Shown here piece after piece: positions 13,845 to 20,259 of a stretch of 20,259 nt of DNA. The notes beneath the pieces were generated by a model that worked only from the letters and a program-made list of their open reading frames with translations, did no database searches and had not been told where the DNA came from. The stretch's first letter is position 1. Each line of letters starts with the position of its first letter. Both the position numbers and the translations under genes were made by a program. The stretch is taken from assembly GCA_041659105.1 (NCBI GenBank), contig JBAZYX010000080.1:1-20259 (forward strand), written 5' to 3'. Source of the DNA: CAIUKV01 sp041659105. GTDB lineage: Bacteria; Actinomycetota; Acidimicrobiia; IMCC26256; PALSA-555.

Positions 13845-15056
13845 GTGATCGATCCCTCGGTGGCAGCCCTCCTCGAGCGCGTGGACACGGTCGTCTTCGC
13901 CGACGGGCCCGACGGCGCCGACATCGTCCCCGGGCTCCTCGCGGCCGCGGGCCGGCTGGGCGCCGCGGCGGTCGGCGGGCGGCGCGTCGTGGTGGGCTGG
14001 CTCCCGGGCGAGCGCGGCTGGGCGAGCGCGCTCGACGGTGCCGACGCGCTGATGGGCGGGTACGGCGTCCGGACCGCGATCCGCGACGGCCGGGCCACGT
14101 ACCGGCCGATCCGGCTCAGCGCGAACCCGCGGTTGCTCGCCGCGCTGCCCCGACCCCTGGTCACGGTGGTGCGCGGGCGGCCCGCGGGTCCGGGCGAGGG
14201 CGGCGGCTTCGTCAGCGGGCCGAGCGTCGGCTGGGGCATCGCCGCGGCGGCGCTGGCCGACGCGGTGATCGTGGAGATCGACCCCGACGCGCCGGCGGTG
14301 CCCGCCCCCGCGATCCCCGGCAACGTGGTCGGCACGGTCGAGGGACCGGCGACGCGCGTCGCGCCCGGTTGGGGCGAGCCCGACGACGTCGACCGCGCCA
14401 TCGCCGCCAACGTGCTGGGCGTGCTCCCGGCTGCGCCGACGATCCAGTACGGGCCGGGTCCGCTGCTCGACACGATCGTGCGCCACGTCGACCGCCCGGT
14501 CGGCATCTTCTCGGGGCTCGCCACCGACGCGGTCGTGGACCTCGCGCGCGACGGACGCCTGCGTGCCGGGGCACCCGTCGTCGCGGGCTACTTGTGGGGG
14601 AGCGCCGACCTCACCGCGCTCGCGCAGGACGGGGTGCTGCGGCTCGCGCCGCTCGCGGAGACGCACGACGTCGGGCGGCTCGCCGCGATCGGGCAGCTCG
14701 TCGCGCTGAACACCGCGCTCCAGGTCGGGCTCGACGGCGCGGTGAACGTCGAGCGGCTCGGTGCCGACGTGGTGGGGGGCGTGGGCGGTCACCCCGACTT
14801 CGCCCGCGGCGCGAGCGCGTGCCCCGACGGGCTGTCGGTGGTGGTGTGCCGGTCCGCGCACCGGGGCCGGTCCAACCTCGTGCCCCGCCCGCTCGTCACC
14901 ACCACCGCCCGCACCGACGTCGACGTGGTGGTCACCGAGCACGGCACCGCCGACCTCCGTGGCCGCAGCGACGACGAACGTGCGAGGCTCCTGGTCGACA
15001 TCGCGCACCCCGACCACCGGGCGGCGCTCTCACGGGGGGACGATCCGAATGGCTGA
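13845..15056 (+). CDS. Acetyl-CoA hydrolase/transferase-like protein, altered active site
   Basis: 403-residue member of the acetyl-CoA hydrolase / 4-hydroxybutyrate CoA-transferase family, which moves CoA between carboxylates. The C-terminal domain is well conserved: LNTALQVGLDGAVNVE, VVGGVGGHPDFARGA, RGRSNLVPR and VVTEHGTADLRGRS. The N-terminal half is shorter and more divergent than usual (family members are mostly about 430-500 residues). The segment that normally holds the catalytic glutamate (H-[ST]-E-[ML] before SDGVVDL) reads F222-S-G-L225 before ATDAVVDL, so the Glu position is Gly224. Activity as a classical glutamyl-CoA transferase is therefore doubtful. It may be a binding protein or use another mechanism. 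The start is GTG 13845. It overlaps the next gene by 8 bp, so the two are surely co-translated. Confidence 0.85.
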   Translation: MIDPSVAALLERVDTVVFADGPDGADIVPGLLAAAGRLGAAAVGGRRVVVGWLPGERGWASALDGADALMGGYGVRTAIRDGRATYRPIRLSANPRLLAALPRPLVTVVRGRPAGPGEGGGFVSGPSVGWGIAAAALADAVIVEIDPDAPAVPAPAIPGNVVGTVEGPATRVAPGWGEPDDVDRAIAANVLGVLPAAPTIQYGPGPLLDTIVRHVDRPVGIFSGLATDAVVDLARDGRLRAGAPVVAGYLWGSADLTALAQDGVLRLAPLAETHDVGRLAAIGQLVALNTALQVGLDGAVNVERLGADVVGGVGGHPDFARGASACPDGLSVVVCRSAHRGRSNLVPRPLVTTTARTDVDVVVTEHGTADLRGRSDDERARLLVDIAHPDHRAALSRGDDPNG

Positions 15057-15894
15057 CGGTACGGGGAGGCTCGCGGGCAAGGTCGCGGTGGTGACCGGCG
15101 GCGGCAACGGGCTCGGGCGGGCGACCGCGGTGCGCTTCGCCGAGGAGGGCGCCGCCGTGGTGGTGGCCGATCTGCTCGACGGGCCGGGGCACGAGACCGT
15201 GCGCATCGTCGAGGAGCTCGGGGGGCGCGCGACGTTCGTGTCGGTCGACGTGACCAGCCGGGTCGACAACGACGCGATGGCCCGCACCGCGATCGAGCAG
15301 TACGACGGCCTCAACGTGCTGGTCACCGCCGCGGGCGTGGCGAGCGGCGGCTACGTCTCGGGCGACATGGAGCTCGCGCAGAAGTCGATGAAGGAGCGCT
15401 GGGAGCCCGACCCGGCGCGCGGCTTCGTCAACCTCGACATCGACGACTGGCAGTCGGTGATCGACATCAACCTCACCGGCACGCTGAAGTCACTGCAGGC
15501 GTGCGTGGGCGCGATGCTCGACCACGGCTGCGCGAACGGCGCGAGCCTCATCACCATCGCGTCGATCGGCGCGAAGCACCCCGACGCGGGCTCACCGCAG
15601 TACGGCGTCTCGAAGGCCGGGGTGTGGTGGTTGACCAAGAAGCTCGCCCGCGAGCTGGTGGGCGAGGGCATCCGGGTCAACTCCATCGGTCCCGGCTTCA
15701 TCGAGACGAACATGACGGCGATCATGCAGTTCATGCCGCAGGAGGCCCAGGACCGGCTCTACACGCAGATCCCGATGCGGCGCATGGGCAAGCCGGTCGA
15801 GATCGCGAACGCGGCCCTGTTCCTCGCGTCGGACGAGGCGAGCTACTTCACCGGCGAGATCCTCCACCCCGACGGCGGCTTCTACACCGAGTAG
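15049..15894 (+). CDS. SDR-family oxidoreductase with mid-domain insertion
   Basis: 281-residue classical short-chain dehydrogenase (NAD(P)-dependent, cytoplasmic). The cofactor motif is TGGGNGLG (16-23), and VTAAG replaces the usual NNAG. Catalytic residues are S172, Y185 and K189 (ASIG, then YGVSK). The PG motif follows as SIGPGFIETNM, and the C-terminus is FTGEILHPDGGFYTE. Compared with FabG-type enzymes (about 250 residues), it has roughly 20-25 extra residues after beta-4 (about 102-128, with KERWEPDPARGF). The start ATG 15049 lies inside the end of the preceding gene, with GGGGGGA 8 nt upstream. The Asp in VADLLDG after beta-2 suggests NAD preference. It likely oxidises a hydroxyacyl or alcohol intermediate in the same pathway as the acetyl-CoA hydrolase-like protein (inference). 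Confidence 0.95.
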   Translation: MADGTGRLAGKVAVVTGGGNGLGRATAVRFAEEGAAVVVADLLDGPGHETVRIVEELGGRATFVSVDVTSRVDNDAMARTAIEQYDGLNVLVTAAGVASGGYVSGDMELAQKSMKERWEPDPARGFVNLDIDDWQSVIDINLTGTLKSLQACVGAMLDHGCANGASLITIASIGAKHPDAGSPQYGVSKAGVWWLTKKLARELVGEGIRVNSIGPGFIETNMTAIMQFMPQEAQDRLYTQIPMRRMGKPVEIANAALFLASDEASYFTGEILHPDGGFYTE

Positions 15895-15908
15895 CCCCCC
15901 CGACACGC

Positions 15909-15956
15909 TTTTGGCGTCGCCTGACCACCGAATCCGTGGGTCAGACGACGCCAAAA
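15909..15956. terminator. Bidirectional terminator between convergent genes
   Basis: The left arm (15909-15926, starting TTTTGGCGTCG) and right arm (15939-15956, ending CGACGCCAAAA) pair over 18 positions with one mismatch around a 12-nt loop. The arms end in T4 and A4, so either strand's transcript has a GC-rich stem followed by a short U-run. It lies 15 bp after the SDR stop and 14 bp after the CoA-transferase stop, exactly where two converging transcripts need to end. Confidence 0.85.
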
Positions 15957-15969
15957 CGTCGCGGGTGGG

Positions 15970-18384
15970 TCACCAACTCCAGGCGTAGCGCTCGTCGGGC
16001 CAGGAGACGACGCCGGCCTCGTTGAGCTTCCCGGCGTCGCCCCCGCGGCCCAGCCAGTCGAGGATCTCGAGGGTGTGCTCGCCCACCCGGGGCGGCGGCC
16101 CGAGGACCCGCGCCGGCGTGTCGGAGAAGTTGACGAGCTCGCCGAACTGCTTGAGCCGGCCCATGATCGGGTGGAGGTACTCCACGACGAGACCGAGGCG
16201 CTGGGCGTCGGAGTCGTTGAGCGCGAGCTCGCCGCCCTTGACGTCGACCGCGACCTCGTTGGGCACGCCGGCGTCGTCGAGCGTGCGGGACCACACCAGC
16301 GCGGTCCTCGTGCGGAACGCGGCCTCGATCTGTCCCGCGACCGTCCAGCGGTCGGGGTCGTCGGGAACGCCGAGGACGGCGCACAGCGCCGACCAGTGCT
16401 CCGGGCGCAGCGCCGCGATCTGGATCCAGCCGGCCTGCGTCTCGTAGAGGCGGTACTCGGGCCCGAACCCGTGCTGGCCGACGTCGACCTTGGGCCGCAC
16501 CGACGGCGTGCCGTCGGCCTTCAGCAGCACGTCGGACGCGTGCCACGCGCCGCCGTCCATCAGCGACGTCCACAGCTCCTGGCCCTCACCGGTGCGGTCG
16601 CGGTGCACGAGCGCGGCGAGGACGCCGACGACCGAGAGCATCGCGTTGGCGGCGTCGCACATGCCGAAGCGGTAGTAGAGCGGCTCGTGCCCGTGCTGCA
16701 CACCGCCGAGCTCGTGCTCGAGTCCGGCCGACGCCTGGTACAGCGGGTCGAGGCCGCCGAACGTCGACAGCGGGCCGTTGAGCCCGTACGCGTACGTGTT
16801 GCAGTAGATGACGTCGGGGTTGACCGCGCGGCACGCGTCGTAGTCGAGCCCGAGGCGCGCCGCGGTGCCCTTCGTCATGTTGTGGTGGACGACGTCGGCC
16901 TTCGCGACGAGCTCCTTCGCGAGCGCGAGCCCGTCGGGGGTCTTGAGGTTGATGGCGACGTCGCGCTTGCCGCGCTGGCAGCCGAAGAACGGGGTGCCCG
17001 CCATGCGCATGCCGTCGCCGGTGACCGGCTCGACCTTGATCACGTCCATGCCGAGATCGCCCAGGATCATCGGCCCGAACGGCCCCGCGAGGTACTGGCC
17101 GAAGTCGACGAGCACCACGCCGGCGAGCGGGCCACGCGACTCGCCCGGCTCCGCCAGCGCGCGGACACGCACGGTGGGGTCGCCGGTCGAGCGGATCGGC
17201 TCGGCGATCGGACCGACCGGGCCGGGGTTGGGCGCTTCGGTGATCGCGTCGATCTGCGCGTCGGTCAGGCCGACCTCGCGCCAGATCTCGTGGTTGTGCT
17301 CGCCGACGCGCGGCTGGCCGCTCGTGATCGCGCCGGGCGAGCCCAGCAGGTGGACCGGCACCCCGAGCTGGGTGGTGGGGCCGAGGTCGGGGTCGTCGAC
17401 CGTCGCGACCATGTCGTTGGCCTGGAGCTGCGGGTGGTCGAACTGCTCCTCCGGCGTGATCACCGACTCGACCGCGTGGTTGTTGGCCACGAGCTCGCGC
17501 ACGAGCTCGTCGCGCTTCCACGTCTTGATCGCGGCGCGCTGGCGGTTCGAGATCATCGTGTGCATCTCGATCGGCAGCATGCCCTCGAACGTCTCCGGCG
17601 GCAGCGGTTCCAGCCCGAGGATCTCGTCGATCGACTTCACCGGCGCGAGGCCGCTCATCACGCTCAGGTGGATGTACCCGTCGGCGCACTCGAAGATCAT
17701 CGGCTGGTGGATGCCGGGCGGGTACGTCTTCGCCATCAACCCGTAGTACGCGGCGTCGCCCTGCTCCGAGCTCTGCCAGATCTGCGTGGTGTACAGCCAC
17801 GCGCCCTGCAGGAGGCTCGTCTGCACGTGCTGGCCGCGCCCGGTGGTCTCGCGCGCGTGCAGTGCGGCGAGGATGCCCGACGACACGAGCCAGATCATCC
17901 CGCTGCTCGGCATCGGCATCGGCAGGAAGATCGGGCCCGGGCGCCAACCCGGCTGCTCGAACTGCTGCCCGCTCGCGGCCGCCACGAGCGCGTCGTAGCC
18001 GGGCCGGTGCTGCGCGCGGTGGCCGACCGGGTATCCGGGCACCGAGCACGTGACCAGACCCGGATTCGCGGCCCGCAGGGTGTCGGACCCGATGCCGAGC
18101 CGCTCCATCACCCCCGGGGTGAACGCGTCGACCACGACGTCGGCCGTCTTCGCGAGCGCGAGGAACGCGTCGCGTCCCGCGCCGGTGTGGTCCTTCAGGT
18201 TGCAGGTGACGGAGCGCCGCGACCGCGTCCACACCTTGTAGCCCTCGTAGTGGCGGAACGGGTCGCCACCGGGGGGCTCGACCTTGACGACGTCGGCGCC
18301 CTGTTCGGCGAGGAGGAGCACGCCGAGTGCGGCGGTGCCCCAGGTGAGGTCGAGAACGCGGATTCCGTCGAGTGCTCCGGGCAT
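15970..18384 (-). CDS. Double-domain CaiB/BaiF (class III) CoA-transferase
   Basis: 804 residues, twice the usual length (about 400), made of two complete class III CoA-transferase units. Unit 1 is about residues 1-375 (LDGIRVLDLTWG to QPRVGEHNHEIWREVGL). A Pro-rich linker follows, and unit 2 is about 415-804 (LAGVVLVDFGQYLAGPFG to PPRVGEHTLEILDWLG). Class III enzymes transfer CoA between acids through an aspartyl-CoA anhydride. Unit 2 keeps the Asp at D577 (FGMCDAANAML). At the matching place in unit 1 the chain reads PMPSSGMIWL, with S160 where Asp is expected. I infer one active and one degenerate unit, although natural dimers of this family are interlocked rings, so the fusion may form a pseudodimer. 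It starts at ATG 18384, 13 bp after the lipoprotein gene, with a GAGG before the ATG. Confidence 0.93.
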   Translation of the reverse strand: MPGALDGIRVLDLTWGTAALGVLLLAEQGADVVKVEPPGGDPFRHYEGYKVWTRSRRSVTCNLKDHTGAGRDAFLALAKTADVVVDAFTPGVMERLGIGSDTLRAANPGLVTCSVPGYPVGHRAQHRPGYDALVAAASGQQFEQPGWRPGPIFLPMPMPSSGMIWLVSSGILAALHARETTGRGQHVQTSLLQGAWLYTTQIWQSSEQGDAAYYGLMAKTYPPGIHQPMIFECADGYIHLSVMSGLAPVKSIDEILGLEPLPPETFEGMLPIEMHTMISNRQRAAIKTWKRDELVRELVANNHAVESVITPEEQFDHPQLQANDMVATVDDPDLGPTTQLGVPVHLLGSPGAITSGQPRVGEHNHEIWREVGLTDAQIDAITEAPNPGPVGPIAEPIRSTGDPTVRVRALAEPGESRGPLAGVVLVDFGQYLAGPFGPMILGDLGMDVIKVEPVTGDGMRMAGTPFFGCQRGKRDVAINLKTPDGLALAKELVAKADVVHHNMTKGTAARLGLDYDACRAVNPDVIYCNTYAYGLNGPLSTFGGLDPLYQASAGLEHELGGVQHGHEPLYYRFGMCDAANAMLSVVGVLAALVHRDRTGEGQELWTSLMDGGAWHASDVLLKADGTPSVRPKVDVGQHGFGPEYRLYETQAGWIQIAALRPEHWSALCAVLGVPDDPDRWTVAGQIEAAFRTRTALVWSRTLDDAGVPNEVAVDVKGGELALNDSDAQRLGLVVEYLHPIMGRLKQFGELVNFSDTPARVLGPPPRVGEHTLEILDWLGRGGDAGKLNEAGVVSWPDERYAWSW

Positions 18385-18397
18385 GCGCCTCGTTCTA

Positions 18398-19312
18398 CTA
18401 CGAGAAGCGAACCGGGACCTCTACGACGTTGACCATCGAGCCATCCTTGGGCGAGTCCTCGAACACCACGACCTTGCCGGTGGTGTTGGTGCCCTTGGCG
18501 AAGGGCACGCTGGCCGCGAACGGCCCCCAGGTGCCCATTCCGCCCTGGCCCGTGGTGAACGTGTCGGCGAGGACCGTGCCGTCGGCGCCGACCACCTGGA
18601 TGCGCACGTTGGACTCGAACGTGTTGCTGGTCCCGGCCACCTTCACCGGGCTCGTGACCGCGTCGCCCGGGGCGACGCTCTCGAGCAGGATCGCGGGGGT
18701 GACGTCGGTGAAGTCGGTGCGGTCGACCTGCGGGTCGAGCATCACGCCTTCGCCGCCGAACACGGTGGTGGGCGTGCCGTCGACGCGGAACGCGACGCGC
18801 TGCACGCTCGGGAACTGGGTGAGCGTGAACACCACCTGGGCGAGCCGCTCGCGCATGGACAGCGATCCGCCGCCGCTCACGAGCTCCTTGGAGAGGTCGA
18901 CGGTGGCGGTGCCGTTGGCGATGTCGAGGCCGAGCAGTCGCGTGCCCGCGGGTACGGCGGAGGTGAGGCCGGCCGCGCGCTCGTCGGCGGTGGGCCCGGC
19001 GAGGAGCTGCTCGAGCGCGGCCTTGCCGACCGCCTGGGTGGGCGCGACGCGGCGGTGCGCGGTGCCGATCTTCTCGCCGCGTACGAACGCCACGTTCAGG
19101 GCCACGCCCGCGGCGTCGGGCGCGACGGTGCCGGAGGGCGTCACGCCGCCGCCACCGCTCGTCGTGGTGGCGGTGGTGCCGCCGGGGACGGTGGTCGCGG
19201 TGGTGTCACCCGTGGACGACACCTTCTCGGTGCCATCGCCGCCGCACGCCGTGGCCAGCACGGCGACGAGCCCGAGGAGGAGGGTCACGAGGGTCACGCG
19301 CCGGGCGGTCAT
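18398..19312 (-). CDS. GerMN/Gmad2-domain lipoprotein
   Basis: 304-residue predicted lipoprotein. The signal peptide ends in VLATAC with the lipid-modified cysteine at C23. A Gly/Thr-rich linker (about 24-62) leads to a GerMN domain (about 68-185: LNVAFVRGEKI, LEQLLAGPTADERAAGL, ATVDLSKEL, LAQVVFTLTQFP). A C-terminal Gmad2 immunoglobulin-like domain follows (about 208-303: ILLESVAPGDAVTSPVKVAG, VVFEDSPKDGS). In Bacillus these domains occur in germination proteins, and in non-sporulating actinobacteria they occur in envelope lipoproteins such as LpqB. They probably bind proteins or peptidoglycan. The ATG overlaps the stop of the preceding membrane protein (ATGA), so it is translationally coupled to the ApbE/haem membrane pair. 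A possible internal promoter (AATACT) is also present. Confidence 0.93.
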   Translation of the reverse strand: MTARRVTLVTLLLGLVAVLATACGGDGTEKVSSTGDTTATTVPGGTTATTTSGGGGVTPSGTVAPDAAGVALNVAFVRGEKIGTAHRRVAPTQAVGKAALEQLLAGPTADERAAGLTSAVPAGTRLLGLDIANGTATVDLSKELVSGGGSLSMRERLAQVVFTLTQFPSVQRVAFRVDGTPTTVFGGEGVMLDPQVDRTDFTDVTPAILLESVAPGDAVTSPVKVAGTSNTFESNVRIQVVGADGTVLADTFTTGQGGMGTWGPFAASVPFAKGTNTTGKVVVFEDSPKDGSMVNVVEVPVRFS

Positions 19313-20079
19313 CGCCCGAGTATTGCGGACTCCGGCTCCGGTTCCGGGTCGGCGAGGCGCTGCCCGGCCGTGGGCGGGGCCAATCCGGCGAGGGCCTTGC
19401 GGGCGGCCACCTTCGCCTTGGCCGCCGCGATCTTGGCCGCCCGGTCGTCGCCGAGGTCGGCGGCAGGGCCGGCGGCGGGGGTCGGCGCGGGCTCGCCGGA
19501 CGGGCCGGATGCGGCGCGGGCCGCGCGGGCGGGCGGGGTGTCGGTCCGGCTGCCGAGCACCCGCAGGACCGTGAGCGTGATCACGAGGGTCACGCCGGCC
19601 ACCGCGAGCCCCTGGAGCAGCGGGTTGGCCCGGTCGGCCCCCGACAGCGCGCCGTGCACGGTGGCCGCGACGAACACCGCGTAGCTGGACAGGTGGATCC
19701 CGTGCCAGACCTTGCGGGGCAGGTACTTCATGCCCCACGACGTGATCTGGATCACGATCAGCCCGTACATCGCGAACACGCCCCAGGTCACCGCGCCGGG
19801 CCGCCAAGCGGAGCCCATCGGGACGAGGATCTCGTGCACGCCGAACGTGGCGTAGGAGTCGGCCACGAGCGCGGTGATGTGCAGTGCGAGGAACGCGATC
19901 GTGAGCGTGCCGAGGTAGCGGTGGAGGTCGAGCAGCCACGCGGGCAGGCGCCGGCGGCGCACGAGGCGGCCCGACAGCGTGAGTCCCCACGCGACCGACG
20001 CGGTGGCCATGGCCCACGCGACGATGCCGGTCGCGCGCGCGACCCACCACCAGAACTGGGAGGGGAGCCCGCCGCTCAT
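19309..20079 (-). CDS. Ferric-reductase-like transmembrane haem protein
   Basis: 256-residue integral membrane protein of the ferric reductase-like transmembrane domain family (FRD/YedZ/MsrQ-like). Five helices are visible, starting near residues 9, 54, 97, 128 and 150. Histidines H53 and H67, and H129 and H142, lie on helices with 13-14-residue spacing, as expected for two b-type haems spanning the membrane (H126 is an additional candidate). The C-terminal 75 residues form a cytoplasmic Ala/Pro tail with a Lys/Ala helix (DDRAAKIAAAKAKVAARKAL). No flavin- or NADPH-binding domain is attached. The start is ATG 20079, in ATGA overlap with the end of ApbE. A longer frame upstream is just the shadow of ApbE. 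Probable role: passing electrons across the membrane to an FMN-modified protein that ApbE matures (inference from context). Confidence 0.9.
   Translation of the reverse strand: MSGGLPSQFWWWVARATGIVAWAMATASVAWGLTLSGRLVRRRRLPAWLLDLHRYLGTLTIAFLALHITALVADSYATFGVHEILVPMGSAWRPGAVTWGVFAMYGLIVIQITSWGMKYLPRKVWHGIHLSSYAVFVAATVHGALSGADRANPLLQGLAVAGVTLVITLTVLRVLGSRTDTPPARAARAASGPSGEPAPTPAAGPAADLGDDRAAKIAAAKAKVAARKALAGLAPPTAGQRLADPEPEPESAILGR
19319..19324 (-). promoter_or_regulatory. Candidate internal -10 box AATACT before the lipoprotein
   Basis: AATACT ends 6 nt before the lipoprotein ATG at 19312 and lies in the last codons of the membrane protein. Spacing matches the other leaderless starts, but the first base is A instead of T. 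Since the genes overlap by ATGA, this would be an extra internal promoter. Confidence 0.35.
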
Positions 20080-20258
20080 CGTGCGCTCGCGAGCGGACGC
20101 GCCGAGGCGGTGGGCGTGCACGTGCCGGACTGGTCGACGAACCACGCGTCGACGCCGAAGCGGGCGAGCAGGGCGCCCCCGCGCCCGGGCCCGCCGACGA
20201 ACGCGGCCTTGGCGAGCACCTCGGCCCGCGCACACGTGGTGTCGACCCCACCACCGGT
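20076..20258 (-). CDS. apbE: FAD:protein FMN transferase (ApbE), C-terminal end only
   Basis: The last 60 codons of a gene entering from the right edge. The frame reads TGGGVDTTCARAEVLAKAAF, then VGGPGRGGALLARFGVDAWFVDQSG, ending SARPLASAR before TGA. This matches the end of ApbE enzymes: the threonine/alanine helix (usually ATAxxADALSTA) and the closing strand with a VD..G turn. ApbE attaches FMN covalently to Thr or Ser in exported flavoproteins through a phosphoester bond, using FAD and Mg2+. Identification rests on this short C-terminus and on the ferric-reductase-like gene that follows with a 4-bp ATGA overlap, a known partnership. The flavin-accepting protein is not in view and may lie further right. 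Confidence 0.75.
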   Translation of the reverse strand, partial: TGGGVDTTCARAEVLAKAAFVGGPGRGGALLARFGVDAWFVDQSGTCTPTASARPLASAR

Positions 20259-20259
20259 C

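Noticed and set aside
12363..15017. Minus-strand open frame of 884 codons opposite the amidohydrolase and CoA-hydrolase genes
   Set aside because: It spans two real genes and their gap in antisense. Its composition is Arg/Val/His/Asp-rich without motifs.
16075..18432. Plus-strand open frame of 785 codons opposite the CaiB fusion
   Set aside because: Mirror frame of a strongly conserved enzyme. No start signal and no recognisable domain.
1..20259. Signs of a mobile island, prophage or defence system
   Set aside because: No integrase, transposase, nuclease, toxin-antitoxin pair, tRNA edge or composition break is visible. Base and codon use look uniform.

Overview
This is a compact, very GC-rich (about 70% by eye) bacterial chromosome segment. 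Third codon positions are strongly G/C, and many genes start a few bases after a TANNNT box. The gene set is actinobacterial: a membrane Ser/Thr kinase, a WYL regulator, acyl-CoA synthetase and CaiB-type CoA-transferases, SDRs, a COG2159 amidohydrolase and a GerMN/Gmad2 lipoprotein. My best guess is an Acidimicrobiia-like actinobacterium. That is inference from style and content, not a database match. I see no rRNA, tRNA, CRISPR array, insertion sequence, phage gene or attachment site.

Left part (1-7100): the 3' end of a short-chain dehydrogenase, then a membrane Ser/Thr kinase (729-2171) behind a possible 10-codon leaderless upstream ORF. Convergent to it is a stand-alone Fe-S/molybdopterin oxidoreductase (4294-2195). 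Upstream of that, on the same minus strand, lie a five-helix membrane protein with a secreted N-terminal domain (5675-4341) and two tandem paralogous secreted two-cysteine proteins (6382-5735 and 7086-6400). None of these last three resembles a family I can name.

Middle part (7097-13577): a minus-strand block of acyl-CoA synthetase, aldo/keto reductase, WYL regulator and VOC protein, in transcription order from 10844 down to 7097. The first junction is ATGA-overlapping and the second has a 9-bp gap, so at least the first three look like an operon. Divergent from it, on the plus strand, are an MFS exporter and a metal-dependent amidohydrolase. The amidohydrolase's -10 box sits on the exporter's stop codon.

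Right part (13578-20259): a likely 48-residue small protein on the minus strand, then a plus-strand pair of an acetyl-CoA hydrolase/transferase-like protein and an SDR (8-bp overlap). These end at a strong bidirectional hairpin. From the right edge comes a tightly packed minus-strand series: the C-terminus of ApbE (FAD:protein FMN transferase), a ferric-reductase-like haem membrane protein and a GerMN/Gmad2 lipoprotein, both junctions ATGA-overlapping. A double-length CaiB/BaiF CoA-transferase follows after 13 bp.

The metabolic genes point to CoA-thioester chemistry of carboxylic acids (activation, CoA transfer, keto/alcohol redox), with substrates not readable from sequence. The ApbE/haem membrane/lipoprotein set points to electron transfer to covalently flavinylated proteins outside the membrane. 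The most unusual items are the tandem secreted pair with its membrane neighbour, two CoA-transferase family proteins with apparently lost catalytic acids, the small ORF, and the repeated leaderless promoter layout.
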